Notes: generated by a model not told the origin, from the letters alone. 40,240 nt of DNA from Pirellulales bacterium (GCA_025927475.1 JAICLL010000043.1:1-40240); one strand, 5' to 3'; shown: positions 26,633 through 35,714, numbered from the stretch's first letter. A program made the numbers and translations.

Positions 26633-27186
26633 AATTACTTTACGGCAATTTTTCGGTGGAGGCGATAGTGGGCGATTAAGCGGTCAACGAAGCGGGTGCC
26701 AAGGCATCCCCCGAGATCGGCACTGCATTCCCCATGGCCGAGTTTGGCAATTGCCAGGCTCGATACCAATTTAGAGTTCGGCAAAGAATTGCAAGTTCGC
26801 GCCCGGTTTCGCCCGGTCGCTACGTTTATCATGGAAACCACATCTGCACACCGCGTGGAGCCGGGGACACTCAGAAGTTCTCTGGCCGGACGCCCATTGC
26901 AGCGAACCGTTTCGATCCCCCGGGCCGGCGCACCCCCGTCCTTAGCTGCCGCTCCGGGTCGATGCGGCGTTCACTGGGGCTGGGTGTCTCCGGTTCCGCG
27001 CGGCGCCTCTTTCCCATTCCCTCAACCGCCCCGACTGGCTACACTAGCAAGATGCTACGGCGGTTTCGCCCCCCGTGAGGTGGTCGGCGAGACGGCGTGT
27101 GCTTGCCCGGTTCTCAACCCTCCACGCCCTCATGGATGTCGCGCACCCTGCGGCCGTCGCCAGGCCGTAAGTCGCATCGCAGCAAT
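26633..27186. other. Intergenic region without a supported gene
   Basis: About 550 bases between leuS and the RND exporter gene. Open frames here have no protein-like conservation that I recognise. A possible promoter is TTCCCT (27017-27022), a 17-base spacer and TACACT (27040-27045), which would give the exporter gene a leader of about 135 bases. Nothing else was seen. Confidence 0.3.
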
Positions 27187-29748
27187 ATGAAGCGTTCTTT
27201 TTACGACCGCCACAGCCTGACGATCTTGATGATCTCGGCGGTGCTGTTCGTGCCGGTCATGGCGGGGGCGTTTCGGGCCTTAAAAAGCAACAAAAACGAC
27301 GTTGCCCAGTGGCTGCCCGCCCAATATGAAGAAACCACCACCTTTAAGTGGTTTCGCAGCCATTTTGCCAACGAACAGTTCATTCTGGTGAGCTGGGACG
27401 GCTGCACCTTGGACGACCAGCGGCTGCGGCTGATGGTCTCGAAGCTCGATCCCCAGCGCGAGCAGGTGGATGGCGAGCCGCTGCCAGCCGCCGCCGCAGA
27501 GGCCCGCGAAGAGAAAACCCGCTATTTCACGGGGGCGGTTACTGGCGCCGACCTGATCGACCGGCTCACCACCGAGCCCATCAATCTCTCGGAAGACGAG
27601 GCGCTGGGCCGGCTGCGCGGCACCCTCATCGGTCCCGATGCCGAAACCACCTGCCTGGTGCTCACACTCTCGCAGGACGGCAAGGATCACTTGCGCAACT
27701 GCGTTAACGCCGTGCGCACCGCCGCCGACGAATCGGGCATTACGCTCGATCAACTGCACATGGGCGGGCCGCCGGTGGACAACGTGGCCATCGACGAAGC
27801 GGGCGAAAAGAGCCTCTACCGGCTGGCGGGGCTGGCCGCCGGCATCGGACTGATCATCTCGTGGTGGTGCTTGCGCAACATCAAACTCATCATGATCGTG
27901 TTTTTCGCCGGCATTTATGGCGCCGCCGCCAGCCTGGCCATCGTTTGGTATTCGCCGCTCCTGCTGGGTCAGCCGCTCGGATGGATCTCGGTCAATGCCA
28001 TTCTGCTCACCATGCCGTCGCTGGTGTATGTGGCGACTATTTCCGGTGCCATTCACCTCTCGAATTATTACCGCGATCAGCTTCTGGAAGGCGCCGACAT
28101 CAACGAGGCGCCCGGCAAGGCCATTCGCCACGCCTGGCTGCCGCTAAGCTTGGCCACCGCCACCACCGCCGTCGGCCTGTGGACCCTCTGCTACAGCGAG
28201 TTGGTGCCGATTCAGCTTTTCGGGCTGTACTCGGGCGTGGGAGTGGTGGTCAGCGCGCTGCTGCTGTTTTTTCATGTGCCGGCGGCACTGCAGGTTTGGC
28301 CGCTGCACGGGTTGGTTCCTGAACAGCCGCATGCCGCCGAGTCGCAGACGGAAGAAACCGCCTTCGACGTTTTTTGGCGGCGCATCGGCGAAACGATCAT
28401 CCGCCGCAATGGCTTGGTTACCGTCGGCTGCCTGGTGCTGCTGGGCGCGTGCACCTGGGGAATGACGCGCATCAAGACGTCGGTTCATCTGATGCGGCTA
28501 TTTCCGCCCGACGCCAAGATTCTGGCCGACTATACCTGGCTGGAAAAGCACCTGGGCGACCTGGTGCCGATGGAGGTGATTCTCAAGATTGACACGCGGC
28601 AGTGCTCGCTCGACTTTTTGGAGCGCATGGAACTGGTCGAGCGCGTGCAGGAGCGGCTGGACGCCACCGACGAGGTGGGCGGCGTGCTTTCGGCAGTCAC
28701 ATTTGCACCGCACTTGCCTCACCCCGAAGATTTTAAAGCCAAAAAATCTCGCGGCCCCAGTGTCTTCAGTCCGTTGCGCCGCATCGTGACCCGCGGCCGC
28801 GAGTACGAGATGCAGCGCAAGATCACCAGCAAGCACCTGGAAGAGCACCGCGACGAGATGGTCGACGGCGATTACCTGGCGATCGACGAAGACGGCCAAG
28901 AGCTGTGGCGAATCAGTGCCCGCGTGGGCGCTTTGAAGGATGTCGACTACGGCGACGTGCTGAAAGATATTCCTCGGCATGTCACGCCGGTGCTGAATGA
29001 AGAAGTCCGCAAAGGCGTCGAGGGCATCCAGCCCATCTACACCGGGCTGGTGCCGCTGGTCTACAAAGCCCAGCGGTCGTTGTTGCAGGGCCTAATTTGG
29101 GGATTCGTCAGCGACTTTTTGCTGATCACGCTGGTGATGATGCTCGCCGTGCGCGATTGGTCGTCGGGCTTGATCCTGGCGCTGCCGAGCATCTTCCCTG
29201 CTTTGATGGTGTTTGGCCTGATGGGCTGGCTGGGCGTGGTGGTCGACATCGGCACGGTGATGGCGCCCAGCGTGGCGTTGGGCGTGACGGTGGACGACGT
29301 AGTTCACTTTATGATCATGTACCGCGGCGGACTGAAAGCCGGGTTGAGCCGGCCCGCGGCGGTGATGCTGGCGTACAAGGGTTGCGCGCGGGCCATGTAT
29401 CAAAGCTGGGGCGTGATCGGCCTGGGTCTGTCGGTGTTTGCCTTAAGTCCGTTCACGCCCACGCAGCGCTTCGGCTACATGATGGTCACGCTGCTCACGT
29501 CGGCCCTGATTGGCAACTTGCTGTTGCTGCCGGCGCTGCTGGCGGGGCCACTGGGCTCGCTGTTTGGCCGCCGCTACACGCGCGGACGCGACACGAGCGA
29601 GCCGAAGAAGCCGGCCACGGAATCGAACCGAGCGGCCGCGGCGGTGCGGGTGCATGCTCCCGAAGCAATCGGCGCCGCCGACCATCTTCGCCGCAGCCAC
29701 CAACCCTGGGCCTCGCTGCTGCTGATTCTGGCCCGCTGGTTCGGGTAA
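27187..29748 (+). CDS. RND-superfamily MMPL-type transporter
   Basis: An 853-residue inner-membrane protein with two repeats, each a single N-terminal helix, a large periplasmic loop and a cluster of five or so helices. TM1 is about 11-29, and the second repeat starts near residue 400. The string ALGVTVDDVVHFM matches the proton-relay helix region of MMPL/SSD-type RND proteins (hydrophobe/lipid exporters). The C-terminal tail after the last helix is basic and disordered. The start at 27187 begins directly before the first helix; upstream in-frame codons are not protein-like. The ABC-cNBD gene follows 215 bases later, beyond a hairpin repeat. Confidence 0.85.
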   Translation: MKRSFYDRHSLTILMISAVLFVPVMAGAFRALKSNKNDVAQWLPAQYEETTTFKWFRSHFANEQFILVSWDGCTLDDQRLRLMVSKLDPQREQVDGEPLPAAAAEAREEKTRYFTGAVTGADLIDRLTTEPINLSEDEALGRLRGTLIGPDAETTCLVLTLSQDGKDHLRNCVNAVRTAADESGITLDQLHMGGPPVDNVAIDEAGEKSLYRLAGLAAGIGLIISWWCLRNIKLIMIVFFAGIYGAAASLAIVWYSPLLLGQPLGWISVNAILLTMPSLVYVATISGAIHLSNYYRDQLLEGADINEAPGKAIRHAWLPLSLATATTAVGLWTLCYSELVPIQLFGLYSGVGVVVSALLLFFHVPAALQVWPLHGLVPEQPHAAESQTEETAFDVFWRRIGETIIRRNGLVTVGCLVLLGACTWGMTRIKTSVHLMRLFPPDAKILADYTWLEKHLGDLVPMEVILKIDTRQCSLDFLERMELVERVQERLDATDEVGGVLSAVTFAPHLPHPEDFKAKKSRGPSVFSPLRRIVTRGREYEMQRKITSKHLEEHRDEMVDGDYLAIDEDGQELWRISARVGALKDVDYGDVLKDIPRHVTPVLNEEVRKGVEGIQPIYTGLVPLVYKAQRSLLQGLIWGFVSDFLLITLVMMLAVRDWSSGLILALPSIFPALMVFGLMGWLGVVVDIGTVMAPSVALGVTVDDVVHFMIMYRGGLKAGLSRPAAVMLAYKGCARAMYQSWGVIGLGLSVFALSPFTPTQRFGYMMVTLLTSALIGNLLLLPALLAGPLGSLFGRRYTRGRDTSEPKKPATESNRAAAAVRVHAPEAIGAADHLRRSHQPWASLLLILARWFG

Positions 29749-29819
29749 CGCGCAATCTCGGCTCCGCATGCCTCTGATCGGTTTTGACGAACAAGGCCGG
29801 TCGTTCTTACGTTTGACAT

Positions 29820-29911
29820 CTGTAGGGAACGGACTCCGTGCCGTTCCGTGAACTGGCGATTCGGCCTTGCGTCGCCCCCCGCGGAACGGCACGGAGTCCG
29901 TTTCCCTACAG
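29820..29911. repeat. Interspersed hairpin repeat (gtagggaacggactccgt family), long form
   Basis: Near-perfect arms of about 29 bases (29820-29848 and 29882-29911, one extra T) with a 33-base loop. It lies between the exporter gene and the ABC ATPase gene. Confidence 0.8.
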
Positions 29912-29930
29912 ACCGTCTCGCGGGGCGCGG

Positions 29931-29936
29931 TATAAT
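29931..29936 (+). promoter_or_regulatory. Perfect TATAAT upstream of the ABC-cNBD gene
   Basis: A consensus -10 box 28 bases before the ATG at 29964 and 13 bases before an in-frame GTG at 29949. No good -35 box is present. It sits directly after the hairpin repeat. Confidence 0.35.
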
Positions 29937-29963
29937 CGCAACTCCGCCGTGAGTCGCCCATTG

Positions 29964-31130
29964 ATGCTCGAACCCGCCGTGTCTTCTCCTCCTCATCCTG
30001 CGCCGCGTCATCGCGGCAAACATGGTCAATCGCCCGACGATGAGGCGTTCACCGTGCGTGTGAGCGGGCTGAATCACAGCTTCGGGCAGGGCGAGCTGCG
30101 CAAGCAGGTGCTGTTCGATAATGGCCTGGAACTGGGCCGCGGCGAGATTGTCATCATGACCGGCCCCTCGGGGTCGGGCAAAACCACGCTGCTCACGCTC
30201 ATCGGCGCGCTGCGCAGCATCCAGGACGGCAGCATCCGTGTGCTGGGCCGCGAGCTGAAGGGCCTCAGCAGTCGCCAGTTGGTCGAGGTTCGCCGCGACG
30301 TGGGTTTCATTTTTCAGGCCCACAACCTGTTTGAATCGTTGACGGCGTTTCAAAACGTCTCGATGGCCATGGAACTGAAAACCTCTGATCGCGGCGCCAT
30401 CCAGGAGCGTGTCGAGGGGCTGCTGGGTACGCTGGGCCTTGGGCACCGCGTGCATTACAAGCCCGAGGCGCTCTCCGGCGGACAAAAGCAGCGGGTGGCC
30501 ATCGCCCGAGCGTTGGCCAACGAGCCGCGGCTGATTCTGGCCGACGAGCCGACGGCGGCGCTCGACCGCGAATCGGGCCGCGATGTGGTTGTGCTGCTGC
30601 GCAAGTTCGCCAAGGAGCAGGGGGCGACCATTCTGATTGTGACCCACGACAACCGAATTCTGGACGTGGCCGACCGCATCGTGAACATGGTGGATGGCCG
30701 CGTGATTTCCGACGTGTCAGTCGCCGAATCGGCGAACATCGCCGAGTTTCTGCGCAAGAGTCCGCTATTCGCCAGTTTGTCGGCCAACACGCTGGCCGAC
30801 GTGGCCGACAAGATGGCGCTCGAAGAATATCCGGCTGGGGCCGAGATTATCCGTCAGGGCGAGGCGGGCGACAAGCTATATGTGATTCGTTCCGGCTCGG
30901 CCCTGGTCGAAGTGAGCGAGAACGGACAAACGCGCCAGGTGGCAAAACTGTCCGTAGGCGATTTTTTCGGCGAGGCGGCCCTGCTCAGCGGCGAGCCGCG
31001 CAACGCCACCGTCCGGGCCGCCGAAGACGCCGAAATGTATAGCCTGGGCAAGGAAGATTTTAAGCGCGTGATCGACTCCAGCCCGCCTTTCCGCGACGAG
31101 CTGCGGCGGGTGCTTTTCAGCCGGCAATAG
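29964..31130 (+). CDS. ABC transporter ATPase fused to a cyclic-nucleotide-binding domain
   Basis: A 388-residue protein. Residues about 30-255 form an ABC ATPase of the MacB/LolD/DevA class: Walker A GPSGSGKT (67-74), Q-loop FIFQ, signature LSGGQKQR (170-177), Walker B LILADE (190-195) and His228. Residues about 264-388 form a Crp-type cNMP-binding domain with the phosphate-binding cassette FGEAALLSGEPRNATV (335-350), including the Arg that holds the phosphate. The fusion suggests export gated by a cyclic nucleotide. No permease or membrane-fusion gene is adjacent; the nearest transporter is the RND protein upstream. The in-frame extension upstream of 29964 translates the hairpin repeat and is rejected. 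Confidence 0.88.
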   Translation: MLEPAVSSPPHPAPRHRGKHGQSPDDEAFTVRVSGLNHSFGQGELRKQVLFDNGLELGRGEIVIMTGPSGSGKTTLLTLIGALRSIQDGSIRVLGRELKGLSSRQLVEVRRDVGFIFQAHNLFESLTAFQNVSMAMELKTSDRGAIQERVEGLLGTLGLGHRVHYKPEALSGGQKQRVAIARALANEPRLILADEPTAALDRESGRDVVVLLRKFAKEQGATILIVTHDNRILDVADRIVNMVDGRVISDVSVAESANIAEFLRKSPLFASLSANTLADVADKMALEEYPAGAEIIRQGEAGDKLYVIRSGSALVEVSENGQTRQVAKLSVGDFFGEAALLSGEPRNATVRAAEDAEMYSLGKEDFKRVIDSSPPFRDELRRVLFSRQ

Positions 31131-31182
31131 GCGGCCGGCTTCCTTCGCGCCGCCGCCAGCAGATGTTCTATACTTGATTCTG

Positions 31183-31512
31183 ATGCGACGTACCAATCCA
31201 AGCGATTGCACCGACGAGCGGCGGGCCGCCAGCCGTTTCTTCAAACACGCCGAGAGCGATTTCGCGCTGGTTTGGCGCATCGGCGGCTGGCTGCGGCGCG
31301 TCGAAGTTCATAGCGAATCGCTCGGCGGCATCAGCTTGCTGGTGGCCGACGCGGGGGGCCTGCCGGTTGGCCTCGAGGTGCGCGTCGAACACGCCGGCGA
31401 GATGCTGCGGGCGGTAGTCCGCCATGTTCAACGCCAGGACGACGGCCGCTATATTGTGGGGCTGCAATGCCGCCGGCTCACCTGGATCCCGCGTTGCGAA
31501 TTCCGAAAATAG
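31183..31512 (+). CDS. PilZ-domain-like protein
   Basis: A 109-residue protein. The N-terminal RAASR (14-18) matches the RxxxR c-di-GMP loop. The second motif (D/N)xSxxG is degenerate: SESLGG, with Ser in place of Asp/Asn. The strand pattern GISLLVADAG, LEVRVEHAG, LRAVVRHVQ, YIVGLQC fits a PilZ barrel. c-di-GMP binding is therefore plausible but uncertain. TATACT (31169-31174) lies 8 bases before the ATG, which suggests a leaderless mRNA. An in-frame TTG at 31174 is rejected because it is part of that box. Confidence 0.7.
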   Translation: MRRTNPSDCTDERRAASRFFKHAESDFALVWRIGGWLRRVEVHSESLGGISLLVADAGGLPVGLEVRVEHAGEMLRAVVRHVQRQDDGRYIVGLQCRRLTWIPRCEFRK

Positions 31513-31533
31513 CGCGCTCACCAGACCTGCCCG

Positions 31534-32217
31534 ATGACGCTTCGAACCTGGCTGTCGTTAACGTTGATGATCTGCGCGCTCGGCTGCAGGCCGGCGGAGC
31601 CGACTCGTGAAACTGAGTTGGAAGAACTGCCGCTGGCCGAGCAAGTCGAACAGGTGCGGCGCGGCGCGATGGATCAGATTCAAATCGAGACGCGGCACGT
31701 CACCGATGAACAGCTTGCGCAACTGGCCGGGCTGACCCGGCTGAAAGAATTAGTGCTCACCGATACCGACGTCAGCAACGCTGGTGTCCGGCATTTAGCG
31801 GGGCTGACCTCGCTCAGGCGATTGGTGCTGGGCGAAACTTCGCTGACCGACGAAGGAATCGAGCCGCTCACGAAACTTGCGAACCTCGAGTCGCTCAACC
31901 TCGCAAGCTGCGAGATCACCTCGGCGGGATTCGAACGGCTCACCCGGCTCAAAAAACTTTGGGCGTTGCGGTTGGGCCGCAGCCGCATCGACGACTCGGC
32001 CTTGGCGTGCATCACTCAACTTCCGAATCTGACTCAGCTTATTCTGCAAAACGCGCCGCTCACCGACGCCGGCCTGGTGCAGCTCGAGGATTGCAACGAT
32101 CTGACCACATTGTACCTCGAAGGCACCGAGGTGACCGACGAAGGAGTCGGGCGGCTGAAAGAATCGCTGCCGCACGCGCACGTCCACTGGGGAGCCGGAC
32201 ATGGCCACCACGAATGA
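31534..32217 (+). CDS. Leucine-rich-repeat lipoprotein
   Basis: A 227-residue protein with a lipoprotein signal ending CALGC and about six LRR units of the bacterial xxLxxLxLxxTxVTDxG type (for example LVLTDTDVSNAG and LYLEGTEVTDEG). Planctomycetes carry many such surface LRR proteins, and their ligands are unknown. It starts 21 bases after the PilZ gene, so the two may be cotranscribed. The C terminus is His-rich (GAGHGHHE). Confidence 0.85.
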   Translation: MTLRTWLSLTLMICALGCRPAEPTRETELEELPLAEQVEQVRRGAMDQIQIETRHVTDEQLAQLAGLTRLKELVLTDTDVSNAGVRHLAGLTSLRRLVLGETSLTDEGIEPLTKLANLESLNLASCEITSAGFERLTRLKKLWALRLGRSRIDDSALACITQLPNLTQLILQNAPLTDAGLVQLEDCNDLTTLYLEGTEVTDEGVGRLKESLPHAHVHWGAGHGHHE

Positions 32218-32293
32218 GGCGCAGCCGAAGAAGAATCGCAAAAAGCCTACGGGCATTCATCGCGCGGCGCCGATCCGACCGGAAATATGGTGA
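32201..32293 (+). CDS. Possible 30-residue basic peptide
   Basis: An ATG-to-TGA frame overlapping the LRR gene end by 17 bases. A ribosome-site-like GGAG is 6 bases upstream and the core is basic (KKNRKKPTGIHR). It may be translationally coupled to the LRR gene. Evidence is limited to the site and the composition. Confidence 0.25.
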   Translation: MATTNEAQPKKNRKKPTGIHRAAPIRPEIW

Positions 32294-32328
32294 AATAAGT
32301 CGTCGCCGAGGCATCAGACTTAGGAGTG

Positions 32329-32859
32329 TCAGGGCCATAGTCGCACCGGCAGCGACATGAGGCCGCGGATACCGAGCAATTCGCAAATCACCGCCAGCGG
32401 AAAGGGCCGCGCCAGGCCGGAGACCAGGTCGACTGGCCGTCTGGTTTGCCGCTGTCGGGCGGCGAGCGTGTCGATCATTTGCGTGACCATCGCTTCAAAC
32501 CGGGGGCGAAGCTGCTGAATGCTGCTGCGCAAAAACGCTTGTTCGACCAGGCCCCGCAGCCGACGATGATCGGGCTCGTCGCGGGTAAGCATCGTTTCGG
32601 CCATCACCCGCATCGAGCGCGGAACCCACCAGGGCAGGTTCGCTCCTTTCTTGAGGCCAGCGGTGCGCGGATCGCGCACAAACGTCTGGTGGTCGCGCAG
32701 CAATTCGTTGACGGCTTCGTAGCTGGTGGCCGTCCACAGGCGGCCGATGATCGGATATTTGACGTTGACCACCGGCCCCGCCGCGAGCAGCCCGGCCAGC
32801 GTGGGGTAGGGATTGCGCTTGTAATCCTGCGAACGAAGGTCGAACATGCTTGGTGTCAT
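32329..32859 (-). pseudogene. Cytochrome P450 with a large internal deletion
   Basis: The frame encodes the first ~160 residues of a bacterial P450: NPYPTLAGLLAAGPVV, then the C-helix region LTRDEPDHRRLRGLV (the haem-propionate-binding part), ending in LAVICELLGI. It then runs straight into RGLMSLPVRL, which looks like the extreme C-terminal tail of P450 proteins. The I-helix, ExxR and Cys-ligand loop (some 230 residues) are missing. It cannot bind haem and is a pseudogene. The start is uncertain (32859 or 32847). Confidence 0.65.
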
Positions 32860-32976
32860 CTCATCGTGGCAAGCGGCAGCCTTGCTGAACGGCCCTCTGC
32901 GCGCCACAATGAATGAAGCTGGTCTCAAGAAGTCGTTGAATGTTTCAGGCACAATTATCCATCTTGTGATTCTCTG

Positions 32977-33612
32977 ATGAAACCGATTGTTGATCAATTG
33001 CCCGCTGAGATCGCCAACCAGATACACCCGGATCGCCGGAAGAACGAACTGGAATATTGGGCGGTTCGCGATCGGCTAATCAGCCAATATCGCGGCCAAT
33101 GGATCGGGTTCGCGGATGGCGCGGTGATCGCATCGGGCACTAGCCCGGTAGCGGTCTTCCATGCAGCGGAATCGTCCGGACGCCATCCATTCCTGATATG
33201 TGTCGGTAATGAAGAGGCGCCTTGCCGGATCCGCCGCGTGGCATTCAATTACGATCCCGCATATCAAGGCGAGCCGCTGCCATTATTCGGGCCGAGTTCC
33301 GCCAAACACGCGGCTTTCCAGGAACCACGCTCGATCGGGTTATTCCGGATACCGGCGCAGACGCAAGCGTCCTCCCGTGGGCAGACTGCCAGGCGATTCA
33401 GTTGACGGCAGCAGTGGGTGTCCAGAGCTTAATTCAAGGAGTCGCGGGCGGCCCTACGGCGACGCTTGCCTTCAAAATTTGGGCGTTCGTAATATCCGTG
33501 CCGCGTGCAAGCGGATTTTGTGGGTACAGAGCGCATTCTAGGCCGTGATGTTCTTAATGGCTTAGAAATACTGTTCCGTGGTTCGAACCGTGAGGTGGTC
33601 ATCAACCCGTAA
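32977..33612 (+). pseudogene. DUF5678-like plus retropepsin-like aspartic protease gene, frameshifted twice
   Basis: Frame one (from 32977) encodes a DUF5678-like part (YRGQWIGFADGAVIASGTSP and FLICVGNEE). Near 33281-33288 the similarity moves to another frame carrying VIPDTGADASVLPWADC, a retroviral-type Asp-Thr-Gly active site (Asp codon at 33358). Near 33480-33500 it returns to the first frame with ERILGRDVLNGLEILFRG, the C-terminal half-lobe of such proteases, and ends at TAA 33610-33612. The two shifts compensate each other. It is either a decayed gene or carries sequencing errors; no slippery heptamer suggests programmed shifting. Confidence 0.6.
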
Positions 33613-33769
33613 TTATGCACGGCGTGTATGATGAGATCAAACGCCTCATGCAGTTGACAGAATTGTCTGCTGACCAATCCGAATCATCTCGGGCGAATAG
33701 ACCGCTTACTTCGGTTGCAACCAACGGCCGCGCTGGGTTACCCGCCGTTCCCGTCGACGTTTTCATTAA

Positions 33770-35104
33770 CTAAAGGCCAACCGGCTCAATCCCCCGCGGC
33801 TCGGGCGTTTTGTCGGTGATGATCTGCCAGCTTCCGCCCATCTCGCGCATCGCCCGATAATCGCGAGGCTTGTAGGCGAACTGCAACTGGGGCGTGTCAA
33901 CCGGCGCTCCGCCGGCTTGCCGTGAGTCCATCGCCGCGTCGAGCGCGCCGGTGACCAGCAGCGTGCGCTCGACCGGATAGGGCGCGCGATGCTCGCGAAA
34001 ATGCGTTTGAATTGCGTGCGACAGGGCCTTGAACAGGTTGCGATTGTTCCACGGCCCGGTATAAAGCTGCGTCGCTCGAACCTGCGGTTCCCCATGCAGC
34101 CGGCAGGCAAAGTTCCAGCGGTTGGCGCCGCCGGGAATTCCCAGCGCCAAACCATGCAGCCCATCGCGATAATGCACCAGGATGCCGTGCGATCGTTTCT
34201 CGACGCCGAGTTTCTTGGCCAGTTCGGCGATGGGCGGCTGCCCTGCTCCCAGCTCGGCCGCCATCGCGGCATCGGCCAGCGGCGGCCACCACTTCGCCTC
34301 GTTGGCGGTCCGCCACAGCGCATCGCCCTCGAAGTATTCCACGCGCGAGATGCCCGTCTCTCCGCCTGCGCGGGCCTCGACAAACGACTGCAAAACTTCC
34401 AAGGCGTGAAAACCATAGCCTTCGGGCGGGCCGCCGTGCACCGAAACCGCCGCGGCGATCTTCGCCCCCTCGGGCAGCTCCAGCGGCGGACGACGTTGGG
34501 CCAAAGGCACCGAGCTGCCGGCCATCAATGGAATGCGCAGCCGCTGCGCCGTGTCATACATCTGCCTGGCCCAATCCCACCGATACGAAAGATGCTTGTC
34601 GTTGAAGACGGGCGCCACTTGGTCGCTGCGTTCAAACACCGCCACGATTTCATCGAAGAAGCGCTTGCGCGGATATTCGGTTTGGCCTTTGGCATTGACT
34701 GGGTAATTGCCGTGCTCGCCAATCGAAAGCACCGCGTCGACGGCCAACTGCTCGCCTCCCAGGCAAAGCGCCTCGGCAATCGTGGGGTAAATCGTGATGC
34801 CGTATTTCTTGGCGACCGCCCGCGACATGTCGCCCTTGGGAAACTGGTCGCCGTAGAAGCTGACCACGTCCATGCCCGGCTCGGTTCGGCGGCCGTTGAA
34901 CAGGTACGGCTCTAGAAAGTTTTCGAGAATCACGTGGGCGTGGCTCCGAAACGTGAACTCGGTGAAGACGGCGGCAACTTTCAGGCGTTGTCGAGGGGTT
35001 TCGTTGGCCCAACCGGTTGTCGCGCGGCCCAAAAGCGCGGCGGCCGCCGCGCTAGCCAGGAATTGACGGCGTGGGAAGCGCAAGATGTCAATCGGCTCGT
35101 TCAT
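33770..35104 (-). CDS. TAT-exported conserved hypothetical protein
   Basis: A 444-residue protein with a twin-arginine signal (FPRRQFLASAAAAALLG). The mature domain starts with an alpha/beta pattern (LKVAAVFTEFTFRSHAHVIL) resembling a Rossmann-like N terminus of Gfo/Idh-type proteins, but no GxGxxG dinucleotide motif is evident. Conserved-looking patches include VDAVLSIGEHGNYP, FNDKHLSYRWDWA and AGSSVPLAQRRPPLELP. I recognise this as a recurring planctomycete family of unknown function. Confidence 0.7.
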   Translation of the reverse strand: MNEPIDILRFPRRQFLASAAAAALLGRATTGWANETPRQRLKVAAVFTEFTFRSHAHVILENFLEPYLFNGRRTEPGMDVVSFYGDQFPKGDMSRAVAKKYGITIYPTIAEALCLGGEQLAVDAVLSIGEHGNYPVNAKGQTEYPRKRFFDEIVAVFERSDQVAPVFNDKHLSYRWDWARQMYDTAQRLRIPLMAGSSVPLAQRRPPLELPEGAKIAAAVSVHGGPPEGYGFHALEVLQSFVEARAGGETGISRVEYFEGDALWRTANEAKWWPPLADAAMAAELGAGQPPIAELAKKLGVEKRSHGILVHYRDGLHGLALGIPGGANRWNFACRLHGEPQVRATQLYTGPWNNRNLFKALSHAIQTHFREHRAPYPVERTLLVTGALDAAMDSRQAGGAPVDTPQLQFAYKPRDYRAMREMGGSWQIITDKTPEPRGIEPVGL

Positions 35105-35177
35105 GAAAGGCTCTGACAGCGTTCACGGGGGAAAGCGCTTCCTTGGCTTGGACAAGGCGCCATCACATCGCAGGCCG

Positions 35178-35492
35178 CTACTTCATCGCATACATGCCCT
35201 GGCCGGCACGCTTCAGCTTGCCTTGTTTGACGAGCTCTTCCCAGATCTCGGTCGGATACTGATCGGGCGGAGTAATGCCGGCGATCGACGACCCATGCCC
35301 CGAGCTCATCGGACCGTGCCCGATGCGCGAGGAGTCGTCGAGCTGCGTCAGCTTCAGCCTGCGCTTGAATGCCTTGTAGGCGGCTTTCAGCACTTCAGCC
35401 GAGGGCCCCGCTGGCTGCGATGCGGCCGCGGGAGACGGAGGATTGCCCGCCGGCGAACCACCGGGCGGCAACTCGTTCGATGCTGCGGTCAT
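35178..35492 (-). CDS. Conserved small protein of unknown function
   Basis: A 104-residue protein. The N-terminal 30 residues are Pro/Ala/Ser-rich. The conserved-looking core is KAFKRRLKLTQLDDSSR followed by ITPPDQYPTEIWEELVKQGKL, which has a helix-rich, soluble look. It is separated by 15 bases from the basic-protein gene upstream on the same strand, so they are probably cotranscribed. Function unknown. Confidence 0.6.
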   Translation of the reverse strand: MTAASNELPPGGSPAGNPPSPAAASQPAGPSAEVLKAAYKAFKRRLKLTQLDDSSRIGHGPMSSGHGSSIAGITPPDQYPTEIWEELVKQGKLKRAGQGMYAMK

Positions 35493-35507
35493 ATGAGGCG
35501 TTCTCCG

Positions 35508-35714
35508 CTACTTTTTCTTTTTCGCGCTTTTCTTTTTCGCGCTTTTCTTTTTCGGGACCTTGGCGCCCTTCTTCCGGGCTTTCGACAGGCCAATGGCGAT
35601 GGCCTGCTTGCGGCTTTTGGCTTTGCTCTTTTTGCCGCTTCTTTGTGTGCCCTTCTTGGTTTTGTGAATCGCCTTCTTGACCTCGCGCTTCGCTTTCGCG
35701 CCGTATTTGGCCAT
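35508..35714 (-). CDS. Small Lys-rich basic protein (DUF6496-like)
   Basis: A 68-residue protein with about half Lys/Arg. The middle (KQAIAIGLSKARKKGAKVP) matches the DUF6496-type motif. The tail KKKSAKKKSAKKKK is encoded by a 15-base DNA tandem repeat. It resembles histone-H1-like nucleic-acid-binding tails. AGGGAG stands upstream of the ATG at 35714. It is likely cotranscribed with the 104-residue gene. Confidence 0.7.
   Translation of the reverse strand: MAKYGAKAKREVKKAIHKTKKGTQRSGKKSKAKSRKQAIAIGLSKARKKGAKVPKKKSAKKKSAKKKK

Noticed and set aside
26696-27190. 164-codon plus-strand open frame upstream of the RND exporter
   Set aside because: Pro/Arg/Ala-rich, no conserved motif, and it overlaps the exporter start; treated as non-coding.
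29838-29963. N-terminal extension of the ABC-cNBD protein
   Set aside because: It translates the interspersed repeat at 29820-29911 and precedes the predicted -10 box.
33281-33500. Programmed ribosomal frameshifting in the aspartic protease gene
   Set aside because: No slippery heptamer or downstream pseudoknot is visible at either shift, and two opposite shifts would be needed.
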